From an uncultured Alphaproteobacteria bacterium (GTDB lineage: Bacteria; Pseudomonadota; Alphaproteobacteria; Rs-D84), in NCBI GenBank assembly GCA_944392775.1, contig CALXXV010000006.1:1-64000 (forward strand): 64,000 nt of DNA, written 5' to 3'. Position numbers and translations under genes: made by a program. Within the stretch, counting starts at the first letter, position 1. Each line of letters begins with the position of its first letter. Below the pieces are notes generated by a model that ran no database searches, was not told where the DNA came from, and saw only the letters and a list, made by a program, of their open reading frames with translations. Positions 8,501 to 17,736 of the stretch are shown one piece after another.

Positions 8501-9064
8501 TTATTTAGATTCTGCTGCATCAACAACAGGTTCCAACTTTTTACCGTCGCGTCCCGCTATTATTTCCGCAACAGTTTTACCGCGACGCGCTGCAACTGTT
8601 TTTGGTGAATTCATTTTTGCAAAAGCCAAGAACGCTGCACGAATCATATTATTAGGATTATTAGAACCCTGAGATTTTACAACAACGTCTTGAACACCCA
8701 AGCATTCAAATACCGCACGCAAAGCACCACCTGCAATAATACCAGTACCAGGAACTGCGCTACGAACGACTAACTTACTTGCACCATATTTTGCAGCACT
8801 ATCATGATGCAAAGTACGACCTTCCTTCAAAGGAACGCGAATCATCTTTGCCTTTGCTGCTTTTGTTGCTTTTTGAACAGCAGCTTGAACTTCCAAAGCT
8901 TTACCTTTACCAAACCCAACTCTACCAGCCTTATCACCGACCACAACCAAGGCCGAGAAAGACATATTACGACCACCTTTTACAGTCTTAGATACACGAT
9001 TGATAGAAACTAATTTGTCTACCAAGTTATCCGTCTGCAATTTTTTATCATCAAAACGTGCCAT
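8501..9064 (-). CDS. rpsE: 30S ribosomal protein S5
   Basis: 187 residues. It contains the S5 double-stranded RNA-binding domain ([21 protein letters not shown], about residues 24-44) and the C-terminal ribosomal fold with [17 protein letters not shown] and [11 protein letters not shown]5 with S4 and S12 controls decoding accuracy. CGGAG precedes the ATG. Confidence 0.97.
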   Translation of the reverse strand: MARFDDKKLQTDNLVDKLVSINRVSKTVKGGRNMSFSALVVVGDKAGRVGFGKGKALEVQAAVQKATKAAKAKMIRVPLKEGRTLHHDSAAKYGASKLVVRSAVPGTGIIAGGALRAVFECLGVQDVVVKSQGSNNPNNMIRAAFLAFAKMNSPKTVAARRGKTVAEIIAGRDGKKLEPVVDAAESK

Positions 9065-9096
9065 TATAAACTCCGTATATTATCAGAAACACATTA

Positions 9097-9453
9097 TTAA
9101 ATTCTAACACCACCTGCGCGGATTGCTTCGCACAGAGCCTTTACGCGACCATGATAACGATAACTGCCACGATCAAAATAACAATTATCTGCAATTTTTG
9201 CTTTAACAGCGCGTTCTGCAAATGCCTTACCAACTAATTCAGCACCAGCAATATTCCAACCTTTACCTTTAAAGTCTTTTTCTTTTGACGAAGCGGCACA
9301 AATAGTATGACCTTTTACATCATCAATGGCCTGAATTTCAATATGACGACCAGAACGAAATACAGATAAGCGAATTTTACCTGGATTTTTTCTTTTCAAC
9401 GCCGCGCGATTTGCTAACGTGCGTCTTTCTTCTGTAGACAAATGTTTTAACAT
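9097..9453 (-). CDS. rplR: 50S ribosomal protein L18
   Basis: 118 residues from the ATG at 9453. An in-frame start further upstream at 9495 is rejected because it would run through the spacer hairpin, and GGAAACAAA lies before 9453. L18 binds 5S rRNA; the hallmarks are [18 protein letters not shown], and [26 protein letters not shown] at the end. Confidence 0.95.
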   Translation of the reverse strand: MLKHLSTEERRTLANRAALKRKNPGKIRLSVFRSGRHIEIQAIDDVKGHTICAASSKEKDFKGKGWNIAGAELVGKAFAERAVKAKIADNCYFDRGSYRYHGRVKALCEAIRAGGVRI

Positions 9454-9474
9454 TTTGTTTCCTTTTTTCCTAAC

Positions 9475-9490
9475 TCCCGTAACAGCGGGA
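9475..9490 (-). other. Hairpin before rplR with a TAACAG loop
   Basis: TCCCG-TAACAG-CGGGA. The same loop and core (CCG-TAACAG-CGG) recurs before rplX at 11435-11454, so the two may be bound or cut by the same factor. Confidence 0.5.
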
Positions 9491-9505
9491 ATCAAACCTT
9501 ATTTA

Positions 9506-10057
9506 TTATTTCTTTTTACCTTCTTTCCGACGAATTCTTTCACCCTTATAGAAGATACCTTTACCTTTATATGGATCTGCTTTACGAACTTTATGAACTT
9601 TATCAGCAAAAAGCCCAACCAAGCATTTATCAATACCTTTAATAGCGAATTCTGTTGGCGTTTCACCCATCTGAACGGTTAAACCTGCTGGAATTTCCAT
9701 GATAACATCATGAGAATAACCTGCAACCAATACTAACTTGTTACCATTAACAGATGCCTTATAACCAACGCCCTTCATATACATTTCTTTTGTAAAACCG
9801 TCTGAAACGCCTTCTACAGCAGAACGAATATTACGTGTCATTGTACCCCACATAGCACGAGAAGCTTTATCTTCTGCATCTTTTGGTGTAACAACAATAT
9901 GATCAGCTTCAATAACAACATCAACCAAACCGGCATGCTTTGTATCCAAAGCTAAGTTCAATTCGCCTTTTGGACCTTTAACTGTCAAGACATTCCCAGC
10001 AATTGCCGCAGATACGCCTTCTTTCAGTTTAACTGGATATTTTCCTGCACGAGACAT
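9506..10057 (-). CDS. rplF: 50S ribosomal protein L6
   Basis: 183 residues with two tandem L6 folds. The N-terminus (MSRAGKYPVKLKEGVSAAI), VGYKASVNGNKLVLVAGYSH and the C-terminal KVRKADPYKGKGIFYKGERIRRKEGKKK are characteristic. It lies near the sarcin-ricin loop at the factor-binding site. GAGG precedes the start; the gap to rpsH is 20 nt. Confidence 0.97.
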   Translation of the reverse strand: MSRAGKYPVKLKEGVSAAIAGNVLTVKGPKGELNLALDTKHAGLVDVVIEADHIVVTPKDAEDKASRAMWGTMTRNIRSAVEGVSDGFTKEMYMKGVGYKASVNGNKLVLVAGYSHDVIMEIPAGLTVQMGETPTEFAIKGIDKCLVGLFADKVHKVRKADPYKGKGIFYKGERIRRKEGKKK

Positions 10058-10077
10058 AACTTAAACCTCACTTATAA

Positions 10078-10476
10078 TTAGATAACCTTGCACAATACTT
10101 CGCCACCGACATTCATCAAGCGCGCCTTGTGATCAGTCATAACGCCGTTTGGTGTAGAAACAATCGCAATTCCCAAGCCATTCAAAACTTTCGGCATTTT
10201 TGCACTACCAGAATATACACGACGACCTGGTTTTGAAATTACAGAAATATCTTGAATTGCACCGTTTCCGCCAACATATTTTAATTCAATAACCAAATTT
10301 GAACGATGTTCGTCAATTTGTTCTTTGCGGAAATCCGTGATAAATCCTTCGTCTTTTAGAACAGACAAAACTGCTGCACGCAATTTACTGTTAGGAACAG
10401 TTACAAATTCTTTACCGGCATTCTGACCATTGCGAATACGAGTCAGCATATCTCCGATTGGGTGTGATAATGACAT
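10078..10476 (-). CDS. rpsH: 30S ribosomal protein S8
   Basis: 132 residues, starting MSLSHPIGDMLTRIRNGQNAG and ending in the conserved S8 core STPNGVMTDHKARLMNVGGEVLCKVI. S8 binds helix 21 of 16S rRNA and in E. coli represses the spc operon by binding mRNA near rplE. Whether that control exists here is not visible. AAGGAGTAAAAG precedes the ATG. Confidence 0.97.
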   Translation of the reverse strand: MSLSHPIGDMLTRIRNGQNAGKEFVTVPNSKLRAAVLSVLKDEGFITDFRKEQIDEHRSNLVIELKYVGGNGAIQDISVISKPGRRVYSGSAKMPKVLNGLGIAIVSTPNGVMTDHKARLMNVGGEVLCKVI

Positions 10477-10493
10477 CTTTTACTCCTTGTTAT

Positions 10494-10539
10494 GAACGAG
10501 TTCTCTCGTTCTACTGCCCAGTTGCATTGTCCACAACTG
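10494..10539 (-). other. Two hairpins in the rpsN-rpsH spacer
   Basis: GAACGAG-TTCT-CTCGTTC (10494-10511) and CAGTTG/CAACTG (10519-10524, 10534-10539), both perfect. No T tract follows on the minus strand. Confidence 0.5.
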
Positions 10540-10549
10540 AGGTTAAAAA

Positions 10550-10852
10550 TTACCAACTTGATTTACGAACGCCTGGCAGTTTTCCTTCAGACGCCATTGT
10601 ACGAACCTGTTGACGGCACAAACCGAACAAGCGAGAAAAACCGCGTGAACGACCTGTAACAGAACAACGATTATGCAAACGAGTTGGATTCGCATTACGT
10701 GGTAATTTTGCTAATTTTTTCATTGCATCCATACGTTCTTCTGGTGTTGCATTTACAGACATTTTTGCCTTGATAGCTTCACGTTTTTTAGCGTATTTAG
10801 CAACTAATTTTTCACGTCTTTTTTGTTTGTTTACTAAAGCCAATTTAGCCAT
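10550..10852 (-). CDS. rpsN: 30S ribosomal protein S14
   Basis: 100 residues of the long, zinc-free S14 type. It lacks the paired CxxC motifs of the short form and keeps LPRNANPTRLHNRCSVTGRSRGF and the terminal GKLPGVRKSSW. S14 sits in the 30S head near the A site. AAAAAGG precedes the start. Confidence 0.96.
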   Translation of the reverse strand: MAKLALVNKQKRREKLVAKYAKKREAIKAKMSVNATPEERMDAMKKLAKLPRNANPTRLHNRCSVTGRSRGFSRLFGLCRQQVRTMASEGKLPGVRKSSW

Positions 10853-10868
10853 TTTTTTACCTTTTTAA

Positions 10869-11414
10869 TTATTTCAGAACCAATGGTAAGCCAATTTTAG
10901 TCAGCAAAGCCCGTGCTTCATCATCAGTCTTTGCAGTCGTAGCAATAACTATATCCATACCACGAATTGCATCGATTTTATCAACGGAAATTTCCGGAAA
11001 AATCAAATGTTCTTTGATACCGAAAGCATAATTTCCACGACCATCAAATTTAGATTTTGACAAACCACGAAAGTCCTTTACACGTGGTAACGCAACAACA
11101 ATCAATTTATCCAAGAAATCGTACATTCTTTTACCACGTAATGTAACTTTGGTACCAATAGGCTGTCCTTCGCGCAAACGGTACGTAGCAATAGATTTTT
11201 TTGCACGTGTAATTACAGACTTCTGGGCGGCTATAGCTGTCAAATCTGCAGCAGCAGAATCAAGTTTTTTCTTATCAGAAACAGCCTCACCAACGCCCAT
11301 ATTCAAAACGATTTTAGACAATTTTGGTACAGCAAACTTATTCTTATACCCAAATTCACTTATCAATTCAGGTACTATTTCTTTTTCATAAATTTCGCGC
11401 AATCTACTTTGCAT
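10869..11414 (-). CDS. rplE: 50S ribosomal protein L5
   Basis: 181 residues. Diagnostic blocks are [40 protein letters not shown], and [21 protein letters not shown]5 binds 5S rRNA and touches the P-site tRNA elbow. AAGGAATAAAAA precedes the ATG. Confidence 0.97.
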   Translation of the reverse strand: MQSRLREIYEKEIVPELISEFGYKNKFAVPKLSKIVLNMGVGEAVSDKKKLDSAAADLTAIAAQKSVITRAKKSIATYRLREGQPIGTKVTLRGKRMYDFLDKLIVVALPRVKDFRGLSKSKFDGRGNYAFGIKEHLIFPEISVDKIDAIRGMDIVIATTAKTDDEARALLTKIGLPLVLK

Positions 11415-11434
11415 TTTTTATTCCTTAACGTTTT

Positions 11435-11454
11435 GTTTCCGTAACAGCGGAAAC
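11435..11454 (-). other. Hairpin before rplE with a TAACAG loop
   Basis: GTTTCCG-TAACAG-CGGAAAC, a perfect 7-bp stem between rplX and rplE. Core and loop match the hairpin at 9475-9490. Confidence 0.55.
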
Positions 11455-11460
11455 CGATTT

Positions 11461-11763
11461 TTATAATTCTACACCGGACTTCTTTGTGACGCGAATTTTT
11501 TTATCGCCATCAATTTTATAACCTACACGTGTTGCTTTTTTAGTCTTCGGATCAACCAAAGCAACATTAGAAACATGTATAGGTGCTTCACGATCAACAA
11601 TTTGCCCTGGTTTTTCTTGAGTTGGTTTTATATGCCACTTATGACGGTTTACACCTTCAACCACAACGCGTGATTCAGACGGGCGCGCTTCTAAAACTTT
11701 TCCTTTTACGCCTTTATATTTTCCCGAAATAACTACGACTTCGTCGCCTTTTTTAATTTTCAT
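11461..11763 (-). CDS. rplX: 50S ribosomal protein L24
   Basis: 100 residues with the KOW motif at the N-terminus ([24 protein letters not shown]) and the [14 protein letters not shown] block. L24 starts 50S assembly at the exit tunnel. AAAAGGTTACAAA precedes the start. Confidence 0.97.
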   Translation of the reverse strand: MKIKKGDEVVVISGKYKGVKGKVLEARPSESRVVVEGVNRHKWHIKPTQEKPGQIVDREAPIHVSNVALVDPKTKKATRVGYKIDGDKKIRVTKKSGVEL

Positions 11764-11815
11764 TTTGTAACCTTTTCTCTAACTTCTGGACCAAACCTTT
11801 AACTTTAACCCATTG

Positions 11816-12190
11816 TTATATCACTTCTGGTGCCAAAGACACGATTTTCTGAACGTCATATTTACGACGAACTTCACGTGCAATAGGTCCAAAAATACGC
11901 GTACCAATCGGTTCAAAATTATTTTTGTTTATTAGAACAACCGCATTGTCATCAAAACGAATAATAGAACCATCTGGACGTTTTACAGGGAACTTTGTAC
12001 GAACAATAATAGCACGTTGAACTGTACCCTTTTGAACTTTACCACGTGGAATCGCTTCTTTAATAGCGACGACGATCTTATCGCCAACAGTTGCATAACG
12101 ACGATGAGAACCGCCTAAAACCTTGATGCACATAGCTTTACGCGCACCAGAGTTATCCGCAACCGTCATAACTGTTTCATTTTGTATCAT
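11816..12190 (-). CDS. rplN: 50S ribosomal protein L14
   Basis: 124 residues from the ATG at 12190, chosen because [20 protein letters not shown] is the usual N-terminus and AGGTG lies before it. A start 30 nt upstream would add an unrelated peptide. The C-terminal [25 protein letters not shown] is canonical. L14 forms bridges B5 and B8 and is the binding site of RsfS. Confidence 0.96.
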   Translation of the reverse strand: MIQNETVMTVADNSGARKAMCIKVLGGSHRRYATVGDKIVVAIKEAIPRGKVQKGTVQRAIIVRTKFPVKRPDGSIIRFDDNAVVLINKNNFEPIGTRIFGPIAREVRRKYDVQKIVSLAPEVI

Positions 12191-12268
12191 ATTTTCACCT
12201 TTTACCTGCAAGCAAGGCAATCCCCTGCTGCTTTGTTATAGATCCCGACTGCCCTGCTCTGAAAAACG

Positions 12269-12296
12269 TCACAAGACCTCAAAGAATCTGTTGTGA
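12269..12296 (-). other. Hairpin in the rpsQ-rplN spacer
   Basis: TCACAA (12269-12274) pairs with TTGTGA (12291-12296). It lies immediately after the rpsQ stop codon on the minus strand. Confidence 0.35.
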
Positions 12297-12298
12297 TT

Positions 12299-12568
12299 TT
12301 AGTCTACTACTTCTACTTCACCGTCTTTAGAGACACCAACGCGCCCCTTAACAACCCAAGATTTTGTCTTAGAGATTGGACGATGTTCTTCAATGGCAAC
12401 GATTTCCCCAACTTTATATTCGTTGTTTTCATCGTGAGCCTTATATTTTTTATTCTGCTTAACGAACTTACCATACAAAGGATGACGAAAACGGCGTTCT
12501 ACTTCCACAACAACTGTTTTGTCATTTGCTGTACTTTTAACTGTTCCTTGCAGTATACGTCTTGGCAT
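12299..12568 (-). CDS. rpsQ: 30S ribosomal protein S17
   Basis: 89 residues. [36 protein letters not shown] and [21 protein letters not shown] are standard S17, an early-binding protein of the 16S 5' domain. A 141-nt spacer separates it from rpmC upstream, wide for this operon. AAGGGA precedes the start. Confidence 0.96.
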   Translation of the reverse strand: MPRRILQGTVKSTANDKTVVVEVERRFRHPLYGKFVKQNKKYKAHDENNEYKVGEIVAIEEHRPISKTKSWVVKGRVGVSKDGEVEVVD

Positions 12569-12648
12569 AACTATAGTCCCTTACATTTTCTATCTCAAAC
12601 CCTGTAAATGCACCGCGCAATAACAGAATTTGAATACCATTTTTATAC

Positions 12649-12699
12649 CCGATTTTGGCATATGATAACTAATTTTTTAGAAATCTCAACAAAAATCGG
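12649..12699 (-). other. Inverted repeat in the rpmC-rpsQ spacer
   Basis: CCGATTTT (12649-12656) and AAAATCGG (12692-12699) form a perfect 8-bp pair around a 35-nt loop. Confidence 0.4.
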
Positions 12700-12709
12700 C
12701 AATTTATTA

Positions 12710-12904
12710 CTATTTTTTTGCAGCGTTCAACTGAGTTTTTACGCGTGCAATTTCGCGACGGGTTTGACGCATAACGTGTGTTTTTGGCATCTGACCCGCA
12801 GCATGCTGAAAGCGCTGGTTCATTTGATCTTTTTTCAAATTTTCCAGTTTACCTTGCAGTGCTTCCAACGTCAAAGATTCTTTTTCAACTTTCTTTTCTG
12901 CCAT
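12710..12904 (-). CDS. rpmC: 50S ribosomal protein L29
   Basis: 64 residues, two helices. The motif RFQHAAGQMPKTHVMRQTRREIARVKTQL is the L29 signature, and an acidic/basic N-terminal extension precedes it. L29 lies at the exit tunnel rim, beside the docking site for trigger factor and SRP. AAAAAGGTTAAAAA precedes the ATG. Confidence 0.95.
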   Translation of the reverse strand: MAEKKVEKESLTLEALQGKLENLKKDQMNQRFQHAAGQMPKTHVMRQTRREIARVKTQLNAAKK

Positions 12905-12950
12905 TTTTTAACCTTTTTGCCCACGCCCATTTTCATGTGCGCAATTATAA

Positions 12951-13364
12951 TTAGTTAACCTTACGTTCAACGACTTTTGTTTTTACCGGTAACTTAGCTG
13001 CAGCTAAAGCAAATGCTTCATATGCAACTTCTGGTTTAACACCGTCTAATTCAAACAATATACGTCCTGGTTTTACACGGCAAATCCAGTATTCAACCGC
13101 ACCCTTACCTTTACCCATACGAACTTCCGCAGGTTTCTTAGTAACTGGTACATCTGGAAATACACGAATCCATAACTTACCCATACGTCTCATATGACGA
13201 GTGATTGCACGACGCGCCGCTTCTATTTGACGCGCAGTTACACGTTCTGGTGTCAAAGCTTTCAACCCGAAAGAACCGAACGCTAATTCGCTACCACCCT
13301 TAGCCACACCATGAATGCGACCTTTGTGCTGTTTGCGAAATTTTGTTTTATTTGGCATTAACAT
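12951..13364 (-). CDS. rplP: 50S ribosomal protein L16
   Basis: 137 residues, beginning [19 protein letters not shown] with conserved [25 protein letters not shown]16 shapes the A-site tRNA cradle. The MLMP start is typical of the family, and AAAAGG lies before it. Confidence 0.97.
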   Translation of the reverse strand: MLMPNKTKFRKQHKGRIHGVAKGGSELAFGSFGLKALTPERVTARQIEAARRAITRHMRRMGKLWIRVFPDVPVTKKPAEVRMGKGKGAVEYWICRVKPGRILFELDGVKPEVAYEAFALAAAKLPVKTKVVERKVN

Positions 13365-13391
13365 AACAACTACCTTTTAATTTTTATTTAA

Positions 13392-13431
13392 TTTTTGATT
13401 TTCTCTGCACCATATAGATGACAGTCAAAAA
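13392..13431 (-). other. Hairpin before rplP carrying an ACCATATAG loop motif
   Basis: TTTTTGA (13392-13398) pairs with TCAAAAA (13425-13431), with inner CTG/CAG. The loop contains ACCATATAG at 13409-13417, a 9-mer that recurs in the spacers at 14172-14180 and 14973-14981. Confidence 0.45.
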
Positions 13432-14133
13432 TTATTTGCCTTTCTTTTCGCTACTACCGGCATATTCAGTTGGACGCGCCATTTCAGATGCCAGTTTTTC
13501 TTTATTTACAACGTCACCTGTGTAAATCCAAACTTTAACACCAATGACACCGTAAGTTGTTTTTGCTTGAATTGACGCATAATCAATATCAGCACGTAAT
13601 GTATGCAAAGGAATACGACCTTCACGAATTTGTTCGCTACGCGCAATTTCTGCACCATTAAGACGCCCAGAACACATAACTTTAATACCTTGTGCACCAG
13701 CTTTTACAGCATTCTGAACAGCCTTTTTCATTGCTCTTTTAAAAGATACACGACCTTCTATTTGCTGTGCGATGCTCTGTGCAACCAATTGAGCATTCAA
13801 ATCTGGACGACGAACTTCATAAATATTTACAACAACTTGGTCATTTTTTACCAATTTTTTGATATCATTACGAAGCGTTTCAATATCCGCACCATTTTTA
13901 CCAATTATCATACCCGGACGAGATGTATGAATTGTAACAACTACTTTTTTAGCAAAACGTTCAATAACGATTTTTGCCAGACCTGCTTTTTTTAATTTCT
14001 TTTCAATAAACTTGCGAATTTTTATGTCTTCGGCTAATAAATTCGCATAGTCTTTTTTATTTGCAATCCAACGTGAATCAGTAATTTTATTAATAAACTC
14101 ACGTAATGAGATTGGTGATACTTTCTGTCCCAT
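13432..14133 (-). CDS. rpsC: 30S ribosomal protein S3
   Basis: 233 residues with the KH type II domain ([26 protein letters not shown], about residues 69-94) and the C-terminal S3 domain ([33 protein letters not shown]). S3 is at the mRNA entry tunnel and has helicase activity with S4. AAGGAAGTAATAAA precedes the start. Confidence 0.98.
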   Translation of the reverse strand: MGQKVSPISLREFINKITDSRWIANKKDYANLLAEDIKIRKFIEKKLKKAGLAKIVIERFAKKVVVTIHTSRPGMIIGKNGADIETLRNDIKKLVKNDQVVVNIYEVRRPDLNAQLVAQSIAQQIEGRVSFKRAMKKAVQNAVKAGAQGIKVMCSGRLNGAEIARSEQIREGRIPLHTLRADIDYASIQAKTTYGVIGVKVWIYTGDVVNKEKLASEMARPTEYAGSSEKKGK

Positions 14134-14153
14134 TTTATTACTTCCTTAATTTT

Positions 14154-14218
14154 ATGGCAAATGTTCTTGAAACCATATAGTTTTATTCAGGATGCATTGT
14201 ATCCATACCACTTGCCAT
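14154..14218 (-). other. Hairpins in the rplV-rpsC spacer
   Basis: ATGGCAA (14154-14160) with TTGCCAT (14212-14218), and an inner GGAT/ATCC (14190-14193, 14201-14204). ACCATATAG at 14172-14180 lies inside the loop. Confidence 0.45.
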
Positions 14219-14228
14219 GTATACTTTA

Positions 14229-14642
14229 TTATTTAGCCTTTTCCTTTTTGGCTGGTTTAACTGTCTTTTTCTTTGGTGCAACCCCTGATTCCAAAACGAT
14301 TGTCAAATTTGAGAATGGTTTCAAAATTGGACGTGCACTACCACGAGGGCCAGCCATGATACGCTTCATTGTCAAAGCTTTACCGCACCAAATTTCTTTT
14401 ACGTACAAGCTTTCTGCAGGCAGATTTTTATTATTTTCTGCATTTGCAACTGCTGACAATAAAGTTTTCAATACTTCACTAGCCACACGTTTCTTTGAAA
14501 ACTTCAAGACATCAATAGCACGTTCTACCGGCAACCCACGAACAGTATCGCAAACCAGATTCAATTTCTGGTGGCTAACGCGGATTAATTTATTAAACGC
14601 GCGCGCTTGATTATCTTTAATTCCATATCTTGTCGTTGTCAT
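14229..14642 (-). CDS. rplV: 50S ribosomal protein L22
   Basis: 137 residues. The core VSHQKLNLVCDTVRGLPVERAIDVLKFSKKR, then SLYVKEIWCGKALTMKRIMAGPRGSARPI, is L22, whose hairpin lines the exit tunnel. A C-terminal Lys-rich tail (about 20 residues) extends beyond the usual length. AGGG precedes the ATG. Confidence 0.97.
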   Translation of the reverse strand: MTTTRYGIKDNQARAFNKLIRVSHQKLNLVCDTVRGLPVERAIDVLKFSKKRVASEVLKTLLSAVANAENNKNLPAESLYVKEIWCGKALTMKRIMAGPRGSARPILKPFSNLTIVLESGVAPKKKTVKPAKKEKAK

Positions 14643-14658
14643 AACTATTTACCCTATT

Positions 14659-14943
14659 TTATTTTTTGGCTGCTGCAGCCTTTTTATTAGCTGCGTGACC
14701 CTTAAATGTACGAGTTGGTGCAAATTCACCCAATTTATGTCCAATCATATCTTCTACGATAGAAACAGGAATGAATTTATTACCATTGTGAACTTCAAAA
14801 GTCAAACCAACCATTGATGGTACAATCGTGCTTCCACGAGACCATGTTTTAATTGGTTTATGGTCATTTTTTTCGTTCGCCGCTGCTGCTTTTTTCAAAA
14901 CAGATGGGTGAACATAAGGACCTTTCCATACTGAACGAGACAT
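14659..14943 (-). CDS. rpsS: 30S ribosomal protein S19
   Basis: 94 residues from the ATG at 14943 (an in-frame TTG just before is ignored because [18 protein letters not shown] is the family start and CGGAG fits it). [24 protein letters not shown] and [17 protein letters not shown] are diagnostic. S19 is in the 30S head with S13. Confidence 0.96.
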   Translation of the reverse strand: MSRSVWKGPYVHPSVLKKAAAANEKNDHKPIKTWSRGSTIVPSMVGLTFEVHNGNKFIPVSIVEDMIGHKLGEFAPTRTFKGHAANKKAAAAKK

Positions 14944-14966
14944 CAATTACTCCGTTTTTATTTTTC

Positions 14967-14989
14967 TCTGGTACCATATAGATACCAGA
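14967..14989 (-). other. Hairpin before rpsS carrying ACCATATAG
   Basis: TCTGGTA (14967-14973) and TACCAGA (14983-14989), a perfect 7-bp stem. The 9-nt loop overlaps ACCATATAG at 14973-14981. Confidence 0.5.
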
Positions 14990-14996
14990 CTACTTA

Positions 14997-15830
14997 TTAT
15001 TTCTTCTTTGCCAAATGTCTGCTGCGAATAATCATCTTTGCAGTACGTTTATTGCTACGGGTACGATACCCCTTGGCTGGAATACCTGTACGTGATACTG
15101 GTTCGTGGCCCTTAGAGTGACCATTACCACCACCCATTGGGTGATCAACTGGGTTCATAGCCATACCACGAACAGATGGGCGAATACCCAACCAGCGTGC
15201 ACGACCTGCTTTACCCAAGTTTACATTACGTTGGTCAGGGTTAGAAACACTACCAACTGTTGCTAAGCAATCAGAATGAACTTTACGCAACTCACCGCTG
15301 TTCATTTTAATCTGTGCATAAACACCATCTTTACCCATCAACTGAGCATAACAACCTGCACTACGAGCCAACTGACCGCCAGCACCAGGTTTTAGTTCGA
15401 CGTTATGTACGATTGTACCGATTGGCATATTCTTTAATGGCATTGCATTACCTGGTTTAATATCTTCACGTTCACCAGATATAACAACATCACCTGCTTT
15501 CAAGTCACGCGGTGCCAAGATATAAGAACGTGCACCATCTTTATATTCAATCAATGCGATAAATGCCGTACGATTTGGGTCATATTCTAAACGAATAACA
15601 GTTGCTGGAACACCTTTTTTCTTACGAGCAAAATCAATCAAACGATATTTACGTTTATGTCCGCCACCCTGATGCATAACTGTGACGTGACCGAAATTAT
15701 TACGTCCACCTTTGGACTTCAAACCAACAGTCAAAGACTTTTCTGGTGCACCACGATGCAATTCACTGCGATCAACCTGAGTCAACCCACGTGTACCAGC
15801 AGTTGTTGGCTTATAATGTTTCAATGCCAT
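14997..15830 (-). CDS. rplB: 50S ribosomal protein L2
   Basis: 277 residues. It has the N-terminal OB-like fold ([30 protein letters not shown]), the SH3-like domain, and the conserved C-terminus [29 protein letters not shown] containing the His needed near the peptidyl transferase centre. AAAGG precedes the start. Confidence 0.98.
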   Translation of the reverse strand: MALKHYKPTTAGTRGLTQVDRSELHRGAPEKSLTVGLKSKGGRNNFGHVTVMHQGGGHKRKYRLIDFARKKKGVPATVIRLEYDPNRTAFIALIEYKDGARSYILAPRDLKAGDVVISGEREDIKPGNAMPLKNMPIGTIVHNVELKPGAGGQLARSAGCYAQLMGKDGVYAQIKMNSGELRKVHSDCLATVGSVSNPDQRNVNLGKAGRARWLGIRPSVRGMAMNPVDHPMGGGNGHSKGHEPVSRTGIPAKGYRTRSNKRTAKMIIRSRHLAKKK

Positions 15831-15900
15831 TTTTTCTTACCTTTATTTATGTTTTGACACTAGCGTCCTTTAAAATCGGATTTCTCTGCCAAAACCGTTT

Positions 15901-16233
15901 TTATATATTTGCCGACAAATCCAATTTTGCATCTTCCGGCAAAGATACATATGCTTTTTTAACCAAGCGTTGTGTGCCTGTACCACGACCACGGAAAGAC
16001 TTTACCTTACCTTTTACAACTACAATGTTAACCTTAGTTGGTTTTACATTATATATAGCCTGAACAGCACGAGCAACATCTTCTTTGGTAGCATTTGCTG
16101 CAACTTCAAAAGCAACACCGTTGCTTTCAGACAGCTTTGCCGCCTTTTCTGAGATTATCGGACGACGCAGTATATCATAAATACCAGCAGTCGCAACGAT
16201 TTTTTTCTCTGAACTAACTTTCTTTTCTGCCAT
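15901..16233 (-). CDS. rplW: 50S ribosomal protein L23
   Basis: 110 residues, with IYDILRRPIISEKAAKLSE and the C-terminal VRAFNI-type strand KVNIVVVKGKVKSFRGRGTGTQRLVKKAYVSL. It is the docking site for trigger factor at the tunnel exit. A short charged extension precedes the core. AAAAGG precedes the ATG. Confidence 0.96.
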   Translation of the reverse strand: MAEKKVSSEKKIVATAGIYDILRRPIISEKAAKLSESNGVAFEVAANATKEDVARAVQAIYNVKPTKVNIVVVKGKVKSFRGRGTGTQRLVKKAYVSLPEDAKLDLSANI

Positions 16234-16269
16234 TTTTTTACCTTTTCGTCATCACTTAACAAACATTAA

Positions 16270-16890
16270 TTATGCCAAGCGCGCTTCTACTGCTTTGACT
16301 GCGTCTGCGGTCAAAACTAATTTTTCATGTTTCAAAATATCTAAAACGTTCAAACCAATTGTTGGTAATACATCAACGTTTGCGATATTTGCAGCTGATT
16401 TCTTAAAGTTTTCATCTATATCTGTTGCGCCTATGAACAAAGCAGAAGAAATACCTAATTTTTTCAACTGTTTTGCAAAAGCCCCTGTTTTTGCTGCAGA
16501 CAACTTTTCAGAATCAATTACTACCAAGTTGCCGTCTTTAACTTTTGAAGACAACGCCATTTTCAAACCTAATGCGCGAACTTTCTTTGGCAAATCAATA
16601 GAGTGATCACGAACGACTGGTCCATGAACTACGCCACCACCACGCATATGAACGTTGTATTTTTCACCCTGACGAGCATTACCTGTTTTCTTCTGCTTGA
16701 AAGCCTTTTTACCGCTACCTTCTACATCAGAAACAGTTTTAACAGCGTGTGTACCTGCGCGCGATTTTGCACGTTGCCAAGTAACAACGCGATGCAAAAT
16801 ATCTGCACGAGGGTCCAAGCCGAAAATCTGGTCAGCCAATTCTACTTTACCGACCGCTTTACCATCAAAATTAATAATATCTACTTGCAT
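16270..16890 (-). CDS. rplD: 50S ribosomal protein L4
   Basis: 206 residues from the ATG at 16890, which has AAGGTGAAAGAT before it; a GTG codon 9 nt upstream is less likely. The tunnel loop (KKAFKQKKTGNARQGEKYNVHMRGGGVVHGP) and the NVLDILKHEKLVLTADAVKAVEARL end are typical. In E. coli L4 also represses the S10 operon through its leader. A leader hairpin lies at 18073-18115. Confidence 0.96.
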   Translation of the reverse strand: MQVDIINFDGKAVGKVELADQIFGLDPRADILHRVVTWQRAKSRAGTHAVKTVSDVEGSGKKAFKQKKTGNARQGEKYNVHMRGGGVVHGPVVRDHSIDLPKKVRALGLKMALSSKVKDGNLVVIDSEKLSAAKTGAFAKQLKKLGISSALFIGATDIDENFKKSAANIANVDVLPTIGLNVLDILKHEKLVLTADAVKAVEARLA

Positions 16891-16923
16891 ATCTTTCACC
16901 TTACTCTTCTGTCGCCCAATTTA

Positions 16924-17661
16924 TTATTCCGCAACAGTTTCTGTTTCGGTTGCTTCTGTTACTTGTTCCGTACCAGATTCAACTGCGGCTGCCGCTGCTT
17001 TTGTTGGAACTGGCAAATCTTTTTGTTCTTTTTTAACTGCGTCAACGACCAATACGAATGTGCCGTTTGCACCTGGTACTGCGCCTTCTACGAAAATCAA
17101 ATTTTCTGCTTCATCTGTACCAAATACTTTCAAGTTCTGAACAGTAACTGTTTCATTACCCATCTGACCAGCCATTTTTTTACCTTTCAGAACGCGACCT
17201 GGCCATTCACGCATACCTGTACCACCAATAGAACGATGCGCTTTTAAAACACCGTGAGAAGCTTCCTTACCACCGAAGTTATGACGTTTCATAGCTCCTT
17301 GGAAGCCTTTACCTTTACTTGTCGCTTGAACATCGACGAATTGACCGGCAACGAAATGAGACGCTGATAATGCAGTCCCTGCCGGGATAACGCAATCATC
17401 AGATACGCGGAATTCAACAACCTTGCGATACGGCTTTACCCCTGCTTTTTCAGCAGCAACCGCCTGCGGTTTTGCCACGTGTTTTGCTTTTGCTTCGCGC
17501 ATACCTAAGATATTCGCGACATAACCATTTTTTTCCTGCGTGCGATTTCCAATGACAGTGCAATCCCCAACAGACAAAACTGTTACTGGATGAGCAACAC
17601 CGCCATCATCATACAGACGCGTCATTCCTATTTTTGTTGTAATTAATCCGCTACGTTTCAT
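16924..17661 (-). CDS. rplC: 50S ribosomal protein L3
   Basis: 245 residues: MKRSGLITTKIGMTRLYDDGG, the W-finger KGKGFQGAMKRHNFGGKEASHG, and WPGRVLKGKKMAGQMGNETVTVQNL. The protein continues past the usual end (about residue 215) with an acidic Glu/Thr/Ala tail, unusual for a basic ribosomal protein. AAAAAGGCATAAAAAA precedes the start. Confidence 0.97.
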   Translation of the reverse strand: MKRSGLITTKIGMTRLYDDGGVAHPVTVLSVGDCTVIGNRTQEKNGYVANILGMREAKAKHVAKPQAVAAEKAGVKPYRKVVEFRVSDDCVIPAGTALSASHFVAGQFVDVQATSKGKGFQGAMKRHNFGGKEASHGVLKAHRSIGGTGMREWPGRVLKGKKMAGQMGNETVTVQNLKVFGTDEAENLIFVEGAVPGANGTFVLVVDAVKKEQKDLPVPTKAAAAAVESGTEQVTEATETETVAE

Positions 17662-17736
17662 TTTTTTATGCCTTTTTCCTTTGTTAGTAGGTTAGTACCT
17701 GTACACACACTTTTTTAGAAGCACTAACACAAACAA

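Noticed and set aside
16603..17247. Plus-strand reading frame opposite rplC-rplD
   Set aside because: It lies over two certain ribosomal genes, with Phe/Cys-rich low-quality composition and no start signals.
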